DNA of 64,000 nucleotides. Origin: Actinomadura craniellae. Its GTDB lineage: Bacteria; Actinomycetota; Actinomycetes; Streptosporangiales; Streptosporangiaceae. Under the pieces are notes generated by a model. That model saw nothing but the letters and a program-made list of their open reading frames with translations. It did not search any database and had not been told where the DNA came from. The stretch spans positions 124,001 through 188,000 of the forward strand of contig NZ_QLYX01000011.1 of NCBI RefSeq assembly GCF_003289645.1. Direction: 5' to 3'. Each line of letters begins with the position of its first letter. Position 1 is the stretch's first letter. A program made the position numbers and the translations under genes. Positions 34,027-43,147 of this stretch are shown piece by piece.

Positions 34027-34749
34027 ATGGCCCCACGGATCGACCCACGGATCGACGCGGAGACGGCCGCCGCCGAGCAGCCCCGCATCCCGCTGAGCCG
34101 GCGGCGGGTGCTGCGTGCCGCCGTGACGATCGCCGACCGTGACGGCCTCGACTCGCTCACGATGCGCCGGCTGGCGCAGGAGCTCGGGGTCGAGGCGATG
34201 TCGCTGTACCACCACGTCGCCAACAAGGAGGCGGTGCTGGAGGGCGTCATCGAGGTGATCCTCGGTGAGATCTTCGAGGCGGTGGAGGCGACCGCGGCGC
34301 CGGCGCCGGAGGAGGACTGGCGGGCGGCGCTGCGCGCCCGGATCCTCGCTGCCCGCGAGGTCCTGCTGCGCCATCGCTGGGCCCCGCGGGTACTGGAGTC
34401 GCGGCCCAGCATGAGCCCGGCGGTGATCGGCTACTACGACGGTGTGGTCGGGATCCTCCGGGCGGGCGGGTTCTCCTTCGACCTGGCGCACCGGGCGCTG
34501 CACGTGCTGGGCAGCCGCGCGCTCGGGTTCGCCCAGGAGCTGTTCGATCCCGACGGCGCCGCGGACGCGGATTCCAGCGAGATGATGGAGCAGATGGCCG
34601 ACCGGTTCCCGCACCTCGTCGGGATGCTGGCGGACGCCGTCCACAACGACCCGGACGGCACCCTGGGTTTCTGCGACGACCAGTTCGAGTTCGAGTTCGC
34701 GCTCGACCTGATCCTCGACGGGCTGGAACGGCGCCGCGCCGGGGCGTGA
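34027..34749 (+). CDS. TetR-family regulator (TetR_C type)
   Basis: 240 residues. The helix-turn-helix DGLDSLTMRRLAQELGVEAMSLYHHVANKEAVLEGV is typical of the TetR/TetR_C subgroup. The remainder is a ligand-binding domain with HRALHVLGSRALGFAQELFD. The ATG at 34027 follows GAGAGGACG. The oxidoreductase at 34880 lies downstream on the same strand behind repeated TTACGGCGTA sites, which this protein probably binds. Confidence 0.92.
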   Translation: MAPRIDPRIDAETAAAEQPRIPLSRRRVLRAAVTIADRDGLDSLTMRRLAQELGVEAMSLYHHVANKEAVLEGVIEVILGEIFEAVEATAAPAPEEDWRAALRARILAAREVLLRHRWAPRVLESRPSMSPAVIGYYDGVVGILRAGGFSFDLAHRALHVLGSRALGFAQELFDPDGAADADSSEMMEQMADRFPHLVGMLADAVHNDPDGTLGFCDDQFEFEFALDLILDGLERRRAGA

Positions 34750-34816
34750 GCCCGCCGGACGCCCTGTCACCTTCTGTCACTGGGTAGGCCGATTTCCGCT
34801 GCGCCCCTTGACTGCC

Positions 34817-34862
34817 TTACGCCGTACGATAACCTTACGGCGTATGACAGCCTTACGGCGTA
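34817..34862 (+). promoter_or_regulatory. Repeated TTACGGCGTA operators and promoter
   Basis: Three copies of the half-site: TTACGCCGTA (34817), TTACGGCGTA (34835) and TTACGGCGTA (34853). The first is inverted relative to the others, so TACGCCGTA and TACGGCGTA form a palindrome. They overlap a promoter with TTGACT (34808) and TAACCT about 16 bp later. TetR proteins with the YHHVANKE helix often bind such TTAC-n-GTAA-like sites. Confidence 0.65.
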
Positions 34863-34879
34863 CGACGGAAGGAAGCCCC

Positions 34880-35857
34880 ATGAAGGCCTGGACCTGGGAA
34901 CGCTACGGCTCGCCCGACACACTGACCCTCCGGGACGTCGACGAGCCCGCCATCGCCCCCGACGAGGTGCTGGTGCGAGTGCGCGCCGCCTCCGTCAACC
35001 CCTACGACTGGCGGCACCTGCGGGCCGACCCGTACCTGGTGCGGCTGAGCTACGGCCTGCGGCGGCCGAAGGCGGGCCTGATCCTCGGCGCCGACCTGGC
35101 CGGCGTCGTCGAGCGGGTGGGCGACGAGGTGACCGGCTTCCGCCCCGGCGACGAGGTCTTCGGGGAGGTCCCGCTGGGCTCCTTCGCCGAGACCGTCGCC
35201 GTCCCGCAGGACAGGCTCGCCGTCAAGCCCGCCGGCCTCTCCTTCGAGCAGGCGGCGGCCGTGTCGATGGCCGCGCACACCGCCCTGCAGGGGCTGCGGG
35301 ACGTCGGGCAGATCGAGGCCGGGCAGCGGGTCCTCGTCCACGGGGCCTCCGGCGGCATCGGCACGTTCGCCGTCCAACTCGCCAAGGCGTTCGGCGCCGA
35401 GGTCACCGCCGTCTGCAGCACCCGCAACCTCGAACTGGTCCGCTCCCTGGGCGCCGACCACGTCGTGGACTACACCAGCACGGACTTCACGCAGCGTGAA
35501 GAGCGGTACGACCTGCTCATGGACATCGTGGGCGACCGGTCCCTGGCGAAGCTCCGGAGCGTCCTGACGCCGGGCGGGACGCTCGTGATCGTCGGCGGTA
35601 TCGCCGCGAGCAACCGGCTGCTCGGCCCCGCGGCGCAGATACTCCGCGGTGCCCTCGTCGCCCGCTTCGTCCGGCACCGCGTCGTCTCCGTCAGCTGGAA
35701 ACCCAACGCGAAGGACCTGCGGTTCCTGGCGGAGCTCATGGAGGCGGGACGGGTCACGCCCGTCATCGACCGGACGTACGCGTTCACCGAGGTCCCCGAG
35801 GCGCTGCGCTACCTCGAACGCCGGCGCGCCCGCGGCAAGGTCGCCATCACCGTCTGA
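34880..35857 (+). CDS. Zinc-free medium-chain dehydrogenase (quinone oxidoreductase family)
   Basis: 325 residues. GroES-like N-terminal half (DEVLVRVRAASVNPYDWRHLR, LGADLAGVVERVGDEV) and a Rossmann half with GASGGIGTFAVQLAKAFGAEVTAVCSTRN for NADPH. The structural-zinc cysteines are missing, which marks the quinone-oxidoreductase or enoyl-reductase branch. It probably reduces quinones or reactive enones. The ATG at 34880 follows GGAAGGAAG and three TetR half-sites, so a substrate or xenobiotic likely induces it. Confidence 0.92.
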   Translation: MKAWTWERYGSPDTLTLRDVDEPAIAPDEVLVRVRAASVNPYDWRHLRADPYLVRLSYGLRRPKAGLILGADLAGVVERVGDEVTGFRPGDEVFGEVPLGSFAETVAVPQDRLAVKPAGLSFEQAAAVSMAAHTALQGLRDVGQIEAGQRVLVHGASGGIGTFAVQLAKAFGAEVTAVCSTRNLELVRSLGADHVVDYTSTDFTQREERYDLLMDIVGDRSLAKLRSVLTPGGTLVIVGGIAASNRLLGPAAQILRGALVARFVRHRVVSVSWKPNAKDLRFLAELMEAGRVTPVIDRTYAFTEVPEALRYLERRRARGKVAITV

Positions 35858-35864
35858 TCGGCGC

Positions 35865-37073
35865 TCAGCTCGGGGTGAAGGTGACGGGCAGGTGCTTGAG
35901 CCCGCGCAGGCCGCCCCAGTGCCACTGCAACCGGGCGGCCGGCTCGGCCAGCGCGATGTCGGGCAGCCGCCGTAGCAGGGTGCCGATGGCGATCTGCCCT
36001 TCGAGCCTGGCCAGGGGCGCGCCCAGGCAGTAGTGGATGCCGTGCCCGAAGGCCAGGTGGGAGTTGTCCGTCCGGGAGACGTCGAGCCGGTCCGGCTCGG
36101 GGAAGCGCGCGGGGTCGCGGTCGGCGACCGCCAGGGCGAGGACGACGGTGTCGCCGCGCGGGATCCGGACCCCCGCCAGCTCGATGTCCTCGGTGGGGAA
36201 GCGCGTCATGCCGGGGTTGACGGGCCCGTCGTAGCGCAGGAACTCCTCGACCGCGGCCGGCAGCAGCTCCGGGTCCGCCCGCAGCAGGTCCAACTGGTCG
36301 GGGTGGGCGAGCAGGTGCGCCATGCCGCTGCCGATCAGGTTGACCGTGGTGATGTAACCGGCGACGAGCAGCAGGAACGTCATGGCGAGGAGTTCTTCCC
36401 CGTCGAGGCGCTGCTCGTCGTCGTGGGCGGTGATGAGCGCGCTGATCAGGTCCTCGCCGGGATCGGCCCGCTTGGCGGCGAGGAGGCCCTCCAGGTAGGC
36501 CCGCATGTGGGACCAGGCCTCGCGCAGCCGTTCGCGGTCCGGCCCGCCGTCCCGCTGGTCGAGCATGACGTCGGTCCACGCCTGGAAGCGGTCGCGGTCG
36601 TCGGCGGGAACGCCCAGCAGCTCGCTGATCACCGTGACCGGCAGCGGCAGCGCGAAGTCGTCGATGAGGTCGGCCCGGCCCAGCGGCGTGACCGCGTCGA
36701 GCAGCTGGTCGGCGATCTTCTGGATGCGGGGGCGCAGCTCGGCGGTGCGGCGCGCGGTGAACGCCTTGGACACCAGCCGCCGCAGCCGGGTGTGGTCGGG
36801 CGGGTTGCGGCGGAGCATGTCCCGCGGGAACGGCTCCAGTTGCGCGCGCAGCATCGGGTCCGTCGCGTCGTCGATGTCGCTGCTCATCCGCGGGTCGGAG
36901 ATGAGCGCCAGCGCGTCCTCGTACCGGGTGACCAGCCACGCCGGCATCCCGCCGGCCAGCACCACCTGGTGGATCGGGCCCGCTTCCCGCAGCGTGTTGA
37001 GGAAGGGGAACGGATCGGCGATGAACGCCGGATCGTCGTAGGGGAAAAGGACCGGCTGCCGGCTCGTCGCCAT
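35865..37073 (-). CDS. Cytochrome P450
   Basis: 402-residue class I bacterial P450, normal length. Haem loop LAFGHGIHYCLGAPLAR with the Cys ligand, K-helix EEFLRY, I-helix LLLVAGYITTVNL (AGxxTT). It resembles actinobacterial CYP105/CYP107-like tailoring enzymes. The ATG at 37073 is preceded by GGGAG; the ATG at 37091 lacks a ribosome site. No ferredoxin is adjacent. It converges on the oxidoreductase at 34880, with 7 bp between the stop codons. Confidence 0.94.
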   Translation of the reverse strand: MATSRQPVLFPYDDPAFIADPFPFLNTLREAGPIHQVVLAGGMPAWLVTRYEDALALISDPRMSSDIDDATDPMLRAQLEPFPRDMLRRNPPDHTRLRRLVSKAFTARRTAELRPRIQKIADQLLDAVTPLGRADLIDDFALPLPVTVISELLGVPADDRDRFQAWTDVMLDQRDGGPDRERLREAWSHMRAYLEGLLAAKRADPGEDLISALITAHDDEQRLDGEELLAMTFLLLVAGYITTVNLIGSGMAHLLAHPDQLDLLRADPELLPAAVEEFLRYDGPVNPGMTRFPTEDIELAGVRIPRGDTVVLALAVADRDPARFPEPDRLDVSRTDNSHLAFGHGIHYCLGAPLARLEGQIAIGTLLRRLPDIALAEPAARLQWHWGGLRGLKHLPVTFTPS

Positions 37074-37091
37074 CTCGCGCTCCCGCACCAT

Positions 37092-37415
37092 GGTGTTCGA
37101 CGTGGTGGACGCCACCGCCGGGTCTCGTTGTCGCGTGGAGCCGGCCGTCGTCGGCCGGCACGCCCGGCGCCGAACTGAACCCCCCGGCGGCGCCCTGCGG
37201 ACGGTTACTGGTGTTCCCGGGACGGCAGAGCCCAAGCGCCGGCTCGGAGGCGTCCCACCAGGGCGTATTCGCCCGAAACCACCGCTCAAGGGGGCGACTC
37301 GCCGCCGCCGGGCCCACTGATCGTGACTCCAGGCAACCAACGCGTCACTTTCCTGTGAGGCCAAGGGCGCCGTGTGGGCAGAGTCCCCTATCGGGAATAC
37401 GGGGACGAGAGGGGC
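37092..37415. other. Intergenic region between P450 and EF-hand genes
   Basis: This 324-bp gap separates divergent genes and should hold both promoters. Open frames here show no protein similarity. I see no clear palindrome. Confidence 0.4.
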
Positions 37416-37937
37416 ATGGCGAGCCCCTTTCAGCGAGACAAGGTCCGGCTGGTCTTCGACGCCATGGACGGCGACGGGGACGGCGCCCTCCGCGAGACGG
37501 ACTTCGAAGCCCTCGCCCGCCGGTGGGCGGCGGTCCGGGTCGCGGGCGACGAGGAACGGCTCCTGGCGGTCATGCGCGGCTGGTGGAGCACCCTGGCCCG
37601 GCACTCCCGGACGGCCGACGCGGTCGCGATCGACGATGTCCTGACCGTCGTCGACCTGCTCAAGGCCATGCCGGAGGCGGTCACCGCGACCGCCGACACG
37701 ATGTTCGAGGCCGTGGACGAGAACCGGGACGGCCTCATCTCCCCGGCCGAGTACCGGCGGATGATCGAGGCGTGGCGCGGTGGCCCCGCCGAGGTCGGCG
37801 ACACCTTCGCCCTGCTGGACTCGGACGGCGACGGCGCGATCTCCCGGGAGGAGTTCGCCGCCCACTGGTACGAGTTCTGGGCGGGGGACGACCCCGCCGC
37901 CCCGGGCAGCCGGGTCTTCGGGCGCGTCCCGGGCTGA
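37416..37937 (+). CDS. Calerythrin-like EF-hand calcium-binding protein
   Basis: 173 residues. Three canonical EF-hand loops are visible: DAMDGDGDGALRETDFE, DENRDGLISPAEY and DSDGDGAISREEF. A degenerate fourth lies in between, the arrangement of calerythrin and Streptomyces CabB-type proteins. It probably buffers or senses cytoplasmic calcium. The ATG at 37416 follows GAGAGGGG; a GTG at 37374 would add 14 residues. The iron-box-controlled importer starts downstream on the same strand. Confidence 0.9.
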   Translation: MASPFQRDKVRLVFDAMDGDGDGALRETDFEALARRWAAVRVAGDEERLLAVMRGWWSTLARHSRTADAVAIDDVLTVVDLLKAMPEAVTATADTMFEAVDENRDGLISPAEYRRMIEAWRGGPAEVGDTFALLDSDGDGAISREEFAAHWYEFWAGDDPAAPGSRVFGRVPG

Positions 37938-38027
37938 CCGCCGGCGCGCCGCGGCACCGAACCCGCCCGATGATCTGGACATTGCGGACTTGTAGGTTGT
38001 AACCGCCGTCCTCTAGGCTCACGCTCC

Positions 38028-38045
38028 GGTTAGGCGTGCCTAACC
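38028..38045 (+). promoter_or_regulatory. Iron box (DmdR/IdeR type)
   Basis: GGTTAGGCGTGCCTAACC, a perfect 8+2+8 palindrome, fits the actinobacterial DtxR-family consensus TTAGGTTAGGCTAACCTAA in its core. It lies about 40 bp before the likely start of the first permease gene. Iron-bound DmdR/IdeR would repress the four-gene importer. Confidence 0.85.
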
Positions 38046-38086
38046 CGAACCAGCGTGATCAACGGGGAAACGGCAGGTGGCGGCGG

Positions 38087-39088
38087 GTGGCGGGGACTCC
38101 CAGGCGGCTCGCCGTGCTGGCGGGGTCGGCCGTGCTGCTGCTGGCCGCCGTGCTGGCGAGCCTGGCGGCCGGCAGCCGGGGCATCGCGCCCGGCGACGTG
38201 CTGCACGCCCTCCTGCACGCCGGCGACGACGACGAGACCCTGATCGTGCGCTCCCTGCGGGTGCCCCGGACGGTCATCGGCGTGGCCGTCGGCGCCGGCC
38301 TGGCCGTGGCCGGGGTCCTGATGCAGGCGCTCACCCGCAACCCGCTGGCCGACCCGCGGATCATGGGCGTCTCCTCGGGGGCCTCGCTGGGCGTGGTCGT
38401 GGCGATCAGCGTCCTCGGGCTGACCACGCTGCCGTCCTACATCTGGTTCGGGGTCGCCGGCGCCGCGCTGGCGGGGGCCTTCGTCTACGCGGTGGCGGCA
38501 CGGACCCGCGACGGGGCCTCACCGGTCACGCTGGCACTGACCGGCACCGCGCTGGACGCCTCCCTCACCGGCGTGGTGATCGCCGTGCTCACCCTCAGCA
38601 CGCAGACCTTCGACCAGTACCGTTTCTGGGCGGTCGGGTCGCTGGCCGGCCGGTCCGGCGAGGTCGCGCTGTGGGTGCTGCCGTTCGTGGCCGCCGGTGT
38701 CCTGCTGGCCTTCGCCGTCGCGAGCGGGCTGGACGCGCTCGCCCTCGGTGACGACGTCGCCCGGGGGCTCGGCCACGACGTCGGCCGGGTGCGGCTGGTC
38801 GCCGCCGTCGCGGCGATCGTGCTCGCCGGCGCCGCGGTCGCCGCCGCCGGGCCGGTCGGGTTCGTCGGGCTCGCCGTGCCGCACCTGGCCCGCGGGCTGG
38901 TCGGCGCCGCGCACCGCTGGGTGATGGCGGTCTCGCTGCTGCTCGGCCCCGCCCTGCTGCTCGCCGCGGACGTGATCGGCCGGCTGATCGTCCCGCCTGC
39001 CGAAGTCAAGGCCGGGATCGTCACCGCCCTCCTCGGCGCGCCGCTGCTGATTCTGCTCGTCCGCCGGGGCCGGACGGTGACCGCGTGA
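38087..39088 (+). CDS. Siderophore ABC transporter permease 1 (FecCD family)
   Basis: About 333 residues, about ten spans. RVPRTVIGVAVGAGLAVAGVLMQALTRNPLADPRIMGVSSGA and GPVGFVGLAVPHLARGLVG are the FecCD signatures. I chose the GTG at 38087. The frame extends to a GTG at 38036, but that lies inside the iron box, so it cannot be the start on an iron-box-repressed transcript. First gene of a four-gene importer; the stop overlaps the next start (GTGA). Confidence 0.9.
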   Translation: MAGTPRRLAVLAGSAVLLLAAVLASLAAGSRGIAPGDVLHALLHAGDDDETLIVRSLRVPRTVIGVAVGAGLAVAGVLMQALTRNPLADPRIMGVSSGASLGVVVAISVLGLTTLPSYIWFGVAGAALAGAFVYAVAARTRDGASPVTLALTGTALDASLTGVVIAVLTLSTQTFDQYRFWAVGSLAGRSGEVALWVLPFVAAGVLLAFAVASGLDALALGDDVARGLGHDVGRVRLVAAVAAIVLAGAAVAAAGPVGFVGLAVPHLARGLVGAAHRWVMAVSLLLGPALLLAADVIGRLIVPPAEVKAGIVTALLGAPLLILLVRRGRTVTA

Positions 39089-40116
39089 GAACGGCCCATC
39101 CGGCGGCGGGCCGCACGGTCCTGACCGCCGGCGCGACGACGTTCGTGCTGCGCCGCCGCGCCGCCGCCGCGTTCCTCGTCCTGACCGCGCTCACCGCGGC
39201 CGCGGTGGTGCTCTCGCTCGGCGTCGGCAGCACGTACATCGCACCCGGTGACGTCGTCCGCGCCCTCGCGGGCGACGGCCCCTTCACCGTCGTCGTCCAG
39301 GACCTGCGGCTGCCCCGGGTCGTGGTGGCGCTCGCCGTCGGCGCCCTGTTCGGGCTGTCCGGGGCGCTCCTGCAGTCGATCGCGCGCAACCCCCTCGCCA
39401 GCCCGGACGTCGTCGGCATCAGCCAGGGCGCCGGGCTCGCCGCCACGATCGTGGTGAGCGCCGGTCTGGGCGCCGCCTGGCTGGGGCCGCTCGCGCTGCT
39501 GGGCGGGCTGGCGGCGGCCACCGCGGTGCTCGCGCTGTCGTGGCGGTACGGGCTGGCCGCGCACCGCTTCGTGCTCTGCGGGATCGCCGTCGCCCTGGCG
39601 ACGAAGGCGCTCACCGAGGTCTTCATCGCCGGCGCCGACCCGATCGACGGGCAGCGGGCGCAGGTCTGGCTGGCGGGCAGCCTGGCCGGGACGGGGTACG
39701 ACGAGGCCCGCGTCCTGCTGATCCCGCTGGCCGTGCTCCTGCCGGTCCTGCTGTGGGCGGGCCGGGCGATGGACACCACCGGGCTGGACGACGACGTCGC
39801 CCGCGGCTTGGGCGTCCGGGTGGAGCGGCGGCGTCTCGCGCTGGGCGCCGTGGCGGTGCTGCTCGCCGCGCTGGCCATCTCCCAGGCGGGTGCCGTCGAC
39901 TTCGTGGCGCTGGCCGCGGCCCAGCTCGCCCGGCGCACCGTCCGCGCCGAGCGCCCGCCGCTGGCCTGTTCCGCGCTCACCGGAGCGCTGCTGACCGTGG
40001 TCGCCGACCTTGTCGCGCGCACCGCGTTCGCGCCCGTCCAGCTTCCCGTCGGCGTGCTGACCGCCGTCCTCGGGGGCCCCTACCTGCTCTGGCTGCTGCT
40101 GCGGAGGACCCGATGA
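39085..40116 (+). CDS. Siderophore ABC transporter permease 2 (FecCD family)
   Basis: 343 residues. RLPRVVVALAVGALFGLSGALLQSIARNPLASPDVVGISQGAG and QAGAVDFVALAAAQLARRTV. The second motif diverges from the usual GFVGLxxPH (DFVALAAAQ), as is common in the FepG/FatC-type partner. It forms a heterodimer with permease 1. GTG start with 4-bp overlap at the front and ATGA overlap at the end. Confidence 0.9.
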   Translation: MRTAHPAAGRTVLTAGATTFVLRRRAAAAFLVLTALTAAAVVLSLGVGSTYIAPGDVVRALAGDGPFTVVVQDLRLPRVVVALAVGALFGLSGALLQSIARNPLASPDVVGISQGAGLAATIVVSAGLGAAWLGPLALLGGLAAATAVLALSWRYGLAAHRFVLCGIAVALATKALTEVFIAGADPIDGQRAQVWLAGSLAGTGYDEARVLLIPLAVLLPVLLWAGRAMDTTGLDDDVARGLGVRVERRRLALGAVAVLLAALAISQAGAVDFVALAAAQLARRTVRAERPPLACSALTGALLTVVADLVARTAFAPVQLPVGVLTAVLGGPYLLWLLLRRTR

Positions 40117-40928
40117 CGATCCAGCCCAAGGGAGGGTCGCGCCACCCCGTCCGGCTGGCCGCCCGCGACCTCAGCGCCGGATACGGCGACCGGCTGGTCA
40201 TCGAGGGCCTCGACCTGGAACTCCCGGGCGGCGCGTTCACGGTGGTCATCGGCCCGAACGCCTGCGGGAAGTCGACGCTGCTGCGGACGCTCGCCCGGTT
40301 GCTGTCCCCGCGCGGCGGTGCCGCGCTCATCGACGGCGCCGACCTGCACGGCCTGCCCACCCGGGAGCTGGCCCGCCGGATCAGCGTGCTGCCGCAGAGC
40401 CCGGTCGTCCCCGAGGGGATGAGCGTGGCCGACCTGGTGGCGCGCGGCCGGCAGCCGTACCAGCGCTGGTTCCGGCAGTGGAGCGCGCAGGACACCGCCG
40501 CGGTCGAGCAGGCGCTGGCCCTGACCGGCCTGACCGACCTGCGGGACCGCGGCGTGGACGCCCTGTCGGGCGGGCAGCGGCAGCGGGTGTGGATCGCCAT
40601 GACGCTCGCGCAGGACACCGACGCGCTCCTGCTCGACGAACCGACCACCTACCTGGACCTCGCCCACCAGATCGAGGTCCTCGACCTGCTGCGGCGGCTG
40701 AACCGCGACGGCGGGCGCACGGTGATCGCCGTGCTGCACGACCTCAACCAGGCGTGCCGCTACGCCGACCACCTCGTCGTCATGAAGGCGGGCCGGGTGG
40801 TCGACCAGGGCCCGCCCGCCCAGGTGATGAACGCCGAGTGCCTGGCCGACGTGTTCGGCCTGGCCGGCGTCGTGGTGCCCTGTCCCGCCACGGGGGCGCC
40901 GATGGTCGTGCCGGACGCCCCGGCATGA
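40113..40928 (+). CDS. Siderophore ABC transporter ATPase
   Basis: 271 residues, FepC type. Walker A GPNACGKST, signature LSGGQRQRVWIAMTLAQDTD, Walker B LLLDEPTTYLDLAHQIEVLD, switch His VLHDLNQA. The motif TYLDLAHQ is typical of siderophore ATPases. ATG overlapping the permease stop. The binding protein follows 22 bp later. Confidence 0.93.
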   Translation: MTIQPKGGSRHPVRLAARDLSAGYGDRLVIEGLDLELPGGAFTVVIGPNACGKSTLLRTLARLLSPRGGAALIDGADLHGLPTRELARRISVLPQSPVVPEGMSVADLVARGRQPYQRWFRQWSAQDTAAVEQALALTGLTDLRDRGVDALSGGQRQRVWIAMTLAQDTDALLLDEPTTYLDLAHQIEVLDLLRRLNRDGGRTVIAVLHDLNQACRYADHLVVMKAGRVVDQGPPAQVMNAECLADVFGLAGVVVPCPATGAPMVVPDAPA

Positions 40929-40950
40929 ACGAAACGAACGGAGAACGACT

Positions 40951-41916
40951 GTGAAGTTCCATGGGCTCAGGCGACGGCTGGGGCTGACCGTGGCCGTCGC
41001 GATGGCGGGCGGGCTGGCCCTGACCGCGTGCGGGGGCGGTGACTCCGCGACGGCCACCGGGCCCACCCGCCTGGTCAAGCACGCCATGGCCCAGACCGAG
41101 GTGCCGGAGCACCCGAAGCGGATCGTGGTCCTGGACCAGGACAAGCTGGACAGCCTCTACACCCTCGGCATCACCCCGGTCGGCGCCGCGCTGCCGGACC
41201 AGACGTCCGGCATGCCCAAGTACCTGGGCCCCGGCTTCGCCAAGGTGAAGAAGGTGGGAACGCTCCAGGAACCCGACCTGGAGGCGATCGCGGCACTCAA
41301 GCCCGACCTCATCCTGGGGTCGAAGTTCCGCCAGGAGAAGTTCTACGCCGAGCTGGCGAAGATCGCTCCCACCGTGTTCACCGAGAAGGTGGGGATCACC
41401 TGGAAGGAGAACTTCCTGCTGGACGCCGAGGCGGCCGGCAAGAAGGACGAGGGCCGGCAGAAGCTCCAGACCTACGAGGCGCAGGCCAAGGAGCTGGGCC
41501 GGCAGCTCGGCGACCCGGCCAAGGTGAAGATCAGCCTCGTCCGCTTCCGCCCCGACGAGATCCGCCAGTACGGGCCCGAGTCGTTCGCCGGGATCGTGCT
41601 GAACGACATCGGCCTCGGCCGCCCGAAGGCCCAACTGCTGGAGGGCGCGGACGACCGCAGGTTCGCGGCGCTCAGCCCGGAACGGATCGCCGAGGCCGAC
41701 GGAGACATGATCTTCGTCAGCGCGTTCGGCCAGAAGGCGGCCGAGCGGCAGTCGACGGTGACCGCCGGCCCGCTGTGGAAGAAGCTCGCCGCCGTGCAGG
41801 CCGGGCACGTGCAGGTCGTGGACGACGAGACCTGGATGACCGGCATCGGCGTCACGGCCGCCGGGAAGATCATGAACGACGTGCGGACGTACGTGACGCC
41901 CCTGACCAAGGGGTGA
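40951..41916 (+). CDS. Siderophore-binding lipoprotein
   Basis: 321 residues. The signal peptide ends LALTACGGGD, giving an N-terminal lipid-bearing Cys. The FepB/CdtB-like fold is seen in HPKRIVVLDQDKLDSLYTLGITPVGAALPD, LKPDLILGSKFRQEKFYAELAKIAPTVF and ADGDMIFVS. It binds a ferric siderophore outside the membrane. GTG start after GGAGAACG. It ends the iron-regulated unit. The gap to 42185 shows no gene. Confidence 0.92.
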   Translation: MKFHGLRRRLGLTVAVAMAGGLALTACGGGDSATATGPTRLVKHAMAQTEVPEHPKRIVVLDQDKLDSLYTLGITPVGAALPDQTSGMPKYLGPGFAKVKKVGTLQEPDLEAIAALKPDLILGSKFRQEKFYAELAKIAPTVFTEKVGITWKENFLLDAEAAGKKDEGRQKLQTYEAQAKELGRQLGDPAKVKISLVRFRPDEIRQYGPESFAGIVLNDIGLGRPKAQLLEGADDRRFAALSPERIAEADGDMIFVSAFGQKAAERQSTVTAGPLWKKLAAVQAGHVQVVDDETWMTGIGVTAAGKIMNDVRTYVTPLTKG

Positions 41917-42185
41917 CCGCGTTCCGGTGACGCCCGCCCGGGGTGCGCGACGGCACCGTCCGGCCCGGCGGCCGGCAGGTGACGGCGCCGACGTCGGCCG
42001 GCGATCGGCATCCCCTGCCGGCCGCCGCCGAGCGGAACCACAGGCCGCCGGGCCGCGGTTCCACCCGGCGGCGGCCGGCGGGGTGGCCGGAGTCCCGGGC
42101 GGCCACATGACGGGAGGCGAGGGCGCGTGGGACGATGCTGGCGCCGGAACCGGTGCGTCCCCCTTCTTGAGCTACCGGAGTTCCC

Positions 42186-42365
42186 ATGAGCGAGCGGAAC
42201 CGTCCTCGGCCCGCACCAGAACCACCGGAGCCCGCGCTCCCCGCCGAGGCCCCGACGGGCGTCGGTGACTTCCGCGGCGTGGTCCTCGACCCCGCCGACG
42301 ACATCGAGACGGTGGCGGAACCCCCGGCGGAGCCCGCGCAGCCGCCCGGGCCCGAGCCGCGCTGA
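42186..42365 (+). CDS. 59-residue proline-rich small protein
   Basis: MSERNRPRPAPEPPEP at the start, a central VGDFRGVVLDPADDIETV and a proline-rich end. No membrane span and no family that I recognise. The ATG has GGAG seven bases before it, and the stop is 4 bp before the DUF6338 start, so it is very likely real and coupled to that gene. It may be a soluble partner or regulator of the membrane protein. Confidence 0.7.
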   Translation: MSERNRPRPAPEPPEPALPAEAPTGVGDFRGVVLDPADDIETVAEPPAEPAQPPGPEPR

Positions 42366-42369
42366 CGGC

Positions 42370-43134
42370 ATGGTCCCCTCGTCCGTCGGCTCGGTCGTCG
42401 TCTTCCTCCTGCTGGTCACCCCGGGCGCGGCGTTCGAACTGCTGTGGCAGCGCACCCGCCCGCGCCGGGACGAGAGCGCCTTCATCGAGATCAGCCGGGT
42501 GCTGCTGACCGGGGTGCTGCTCAGCGGCGCGGCGATCGCGACCCTGATGGCGGTCGAGGCACTGGTCCCCGGCGCCGCGGTGGACCTCTTCGCGCTGCTG
42601 CGGGACGGCGAACGGTACGTCGACCGGCACCCGGCGCTGGTCGTGGGCACCCTCGCCGCCGGCCTGGCCGTCGCGCTGCTCTACGGCGTGGCCGCGCACG
42701 ACCTGCTGACGGCGCCCACGGCACGGCGGATCGCGCACGAGACCGTGTGGCACACCGCGTTCGGCCGGCTGCCCGGCCCGCGCGCCCGCGCCTTCCTCAG
42801 CGTCCAGCTCAGGGACGGCACCACGATCATGGGTTACGCGGCCGGGTACTCCACCGAACCCGATCCGGCCCGGCGCGACCTGATGCTCGCCGCACCGCTG
42901 ACGATGCGGCGTCCCGGCGCGGAGGAGGCCACGGCGCTGGCGGGAAGCTGGCAGGTGATGGTGGTCGCGGGCGCCGAGATCAGCACGATCGCGGCCGCCT
43001 ACGTCGACCGGCCCGCCGCCGCGCCCGGGCCTCGCCCGCGCCCCGCCGTGCCCTTCGCGCGACGGCGCTGGGCCGTCGCGCTCGCCGGTGTCCTGGCCGT
43101 CCTCGCCGTCCTGGTTGTGACGGCCGCGCTCTGA
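42370..43134 (+). CDS. DUF6338 membrane protein
   Basis: 254 residues. Start MVPSSVGSVVVFLLLVTPGAAFELLWQ is a membrane span followed by the family motif; further spans lie at about 45-63 (VLLTGVLLSGAAIATLMAV), 95-112 (GTLAAGLAVALLYG) and the C terminus (WAVALAGVLAVLAVLVV). Between them is a soluble part, SVQLRDGTTIMGYAAGYSTEPDP, resembling a small SH3-like barrel. Function unknown. It lies between the 59-residue protein and the TPR-CHAT gene with gaps of only 4 and 13 bp, so all three are one unit. Confidence 0.82.
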   Translation: MVPSSVGSVVVFLLLVTPGAAFELLWQRTRPRRDESAFIEISRVLLTGVLLSGAAIATLMAVEALVPGAAVDLFALLRDGERYVDRHPALVVGTLAAGLAVALLYGVAAHDLLTAPTARRIAHETVWHTAFGRLPGPRARAFLSVQLRDGTTIMGYAAGYSTEPDPARRDLMLAAPLTMRRPGAEEATALAGSWQVMVVAGAEISTIAAAYVDRPAAAPGPRPRPAVPFARRRWAVALAGVLAVLAVLVVTAAL

Positions 43135-43147
43135 CCCGGAGGCCGGC

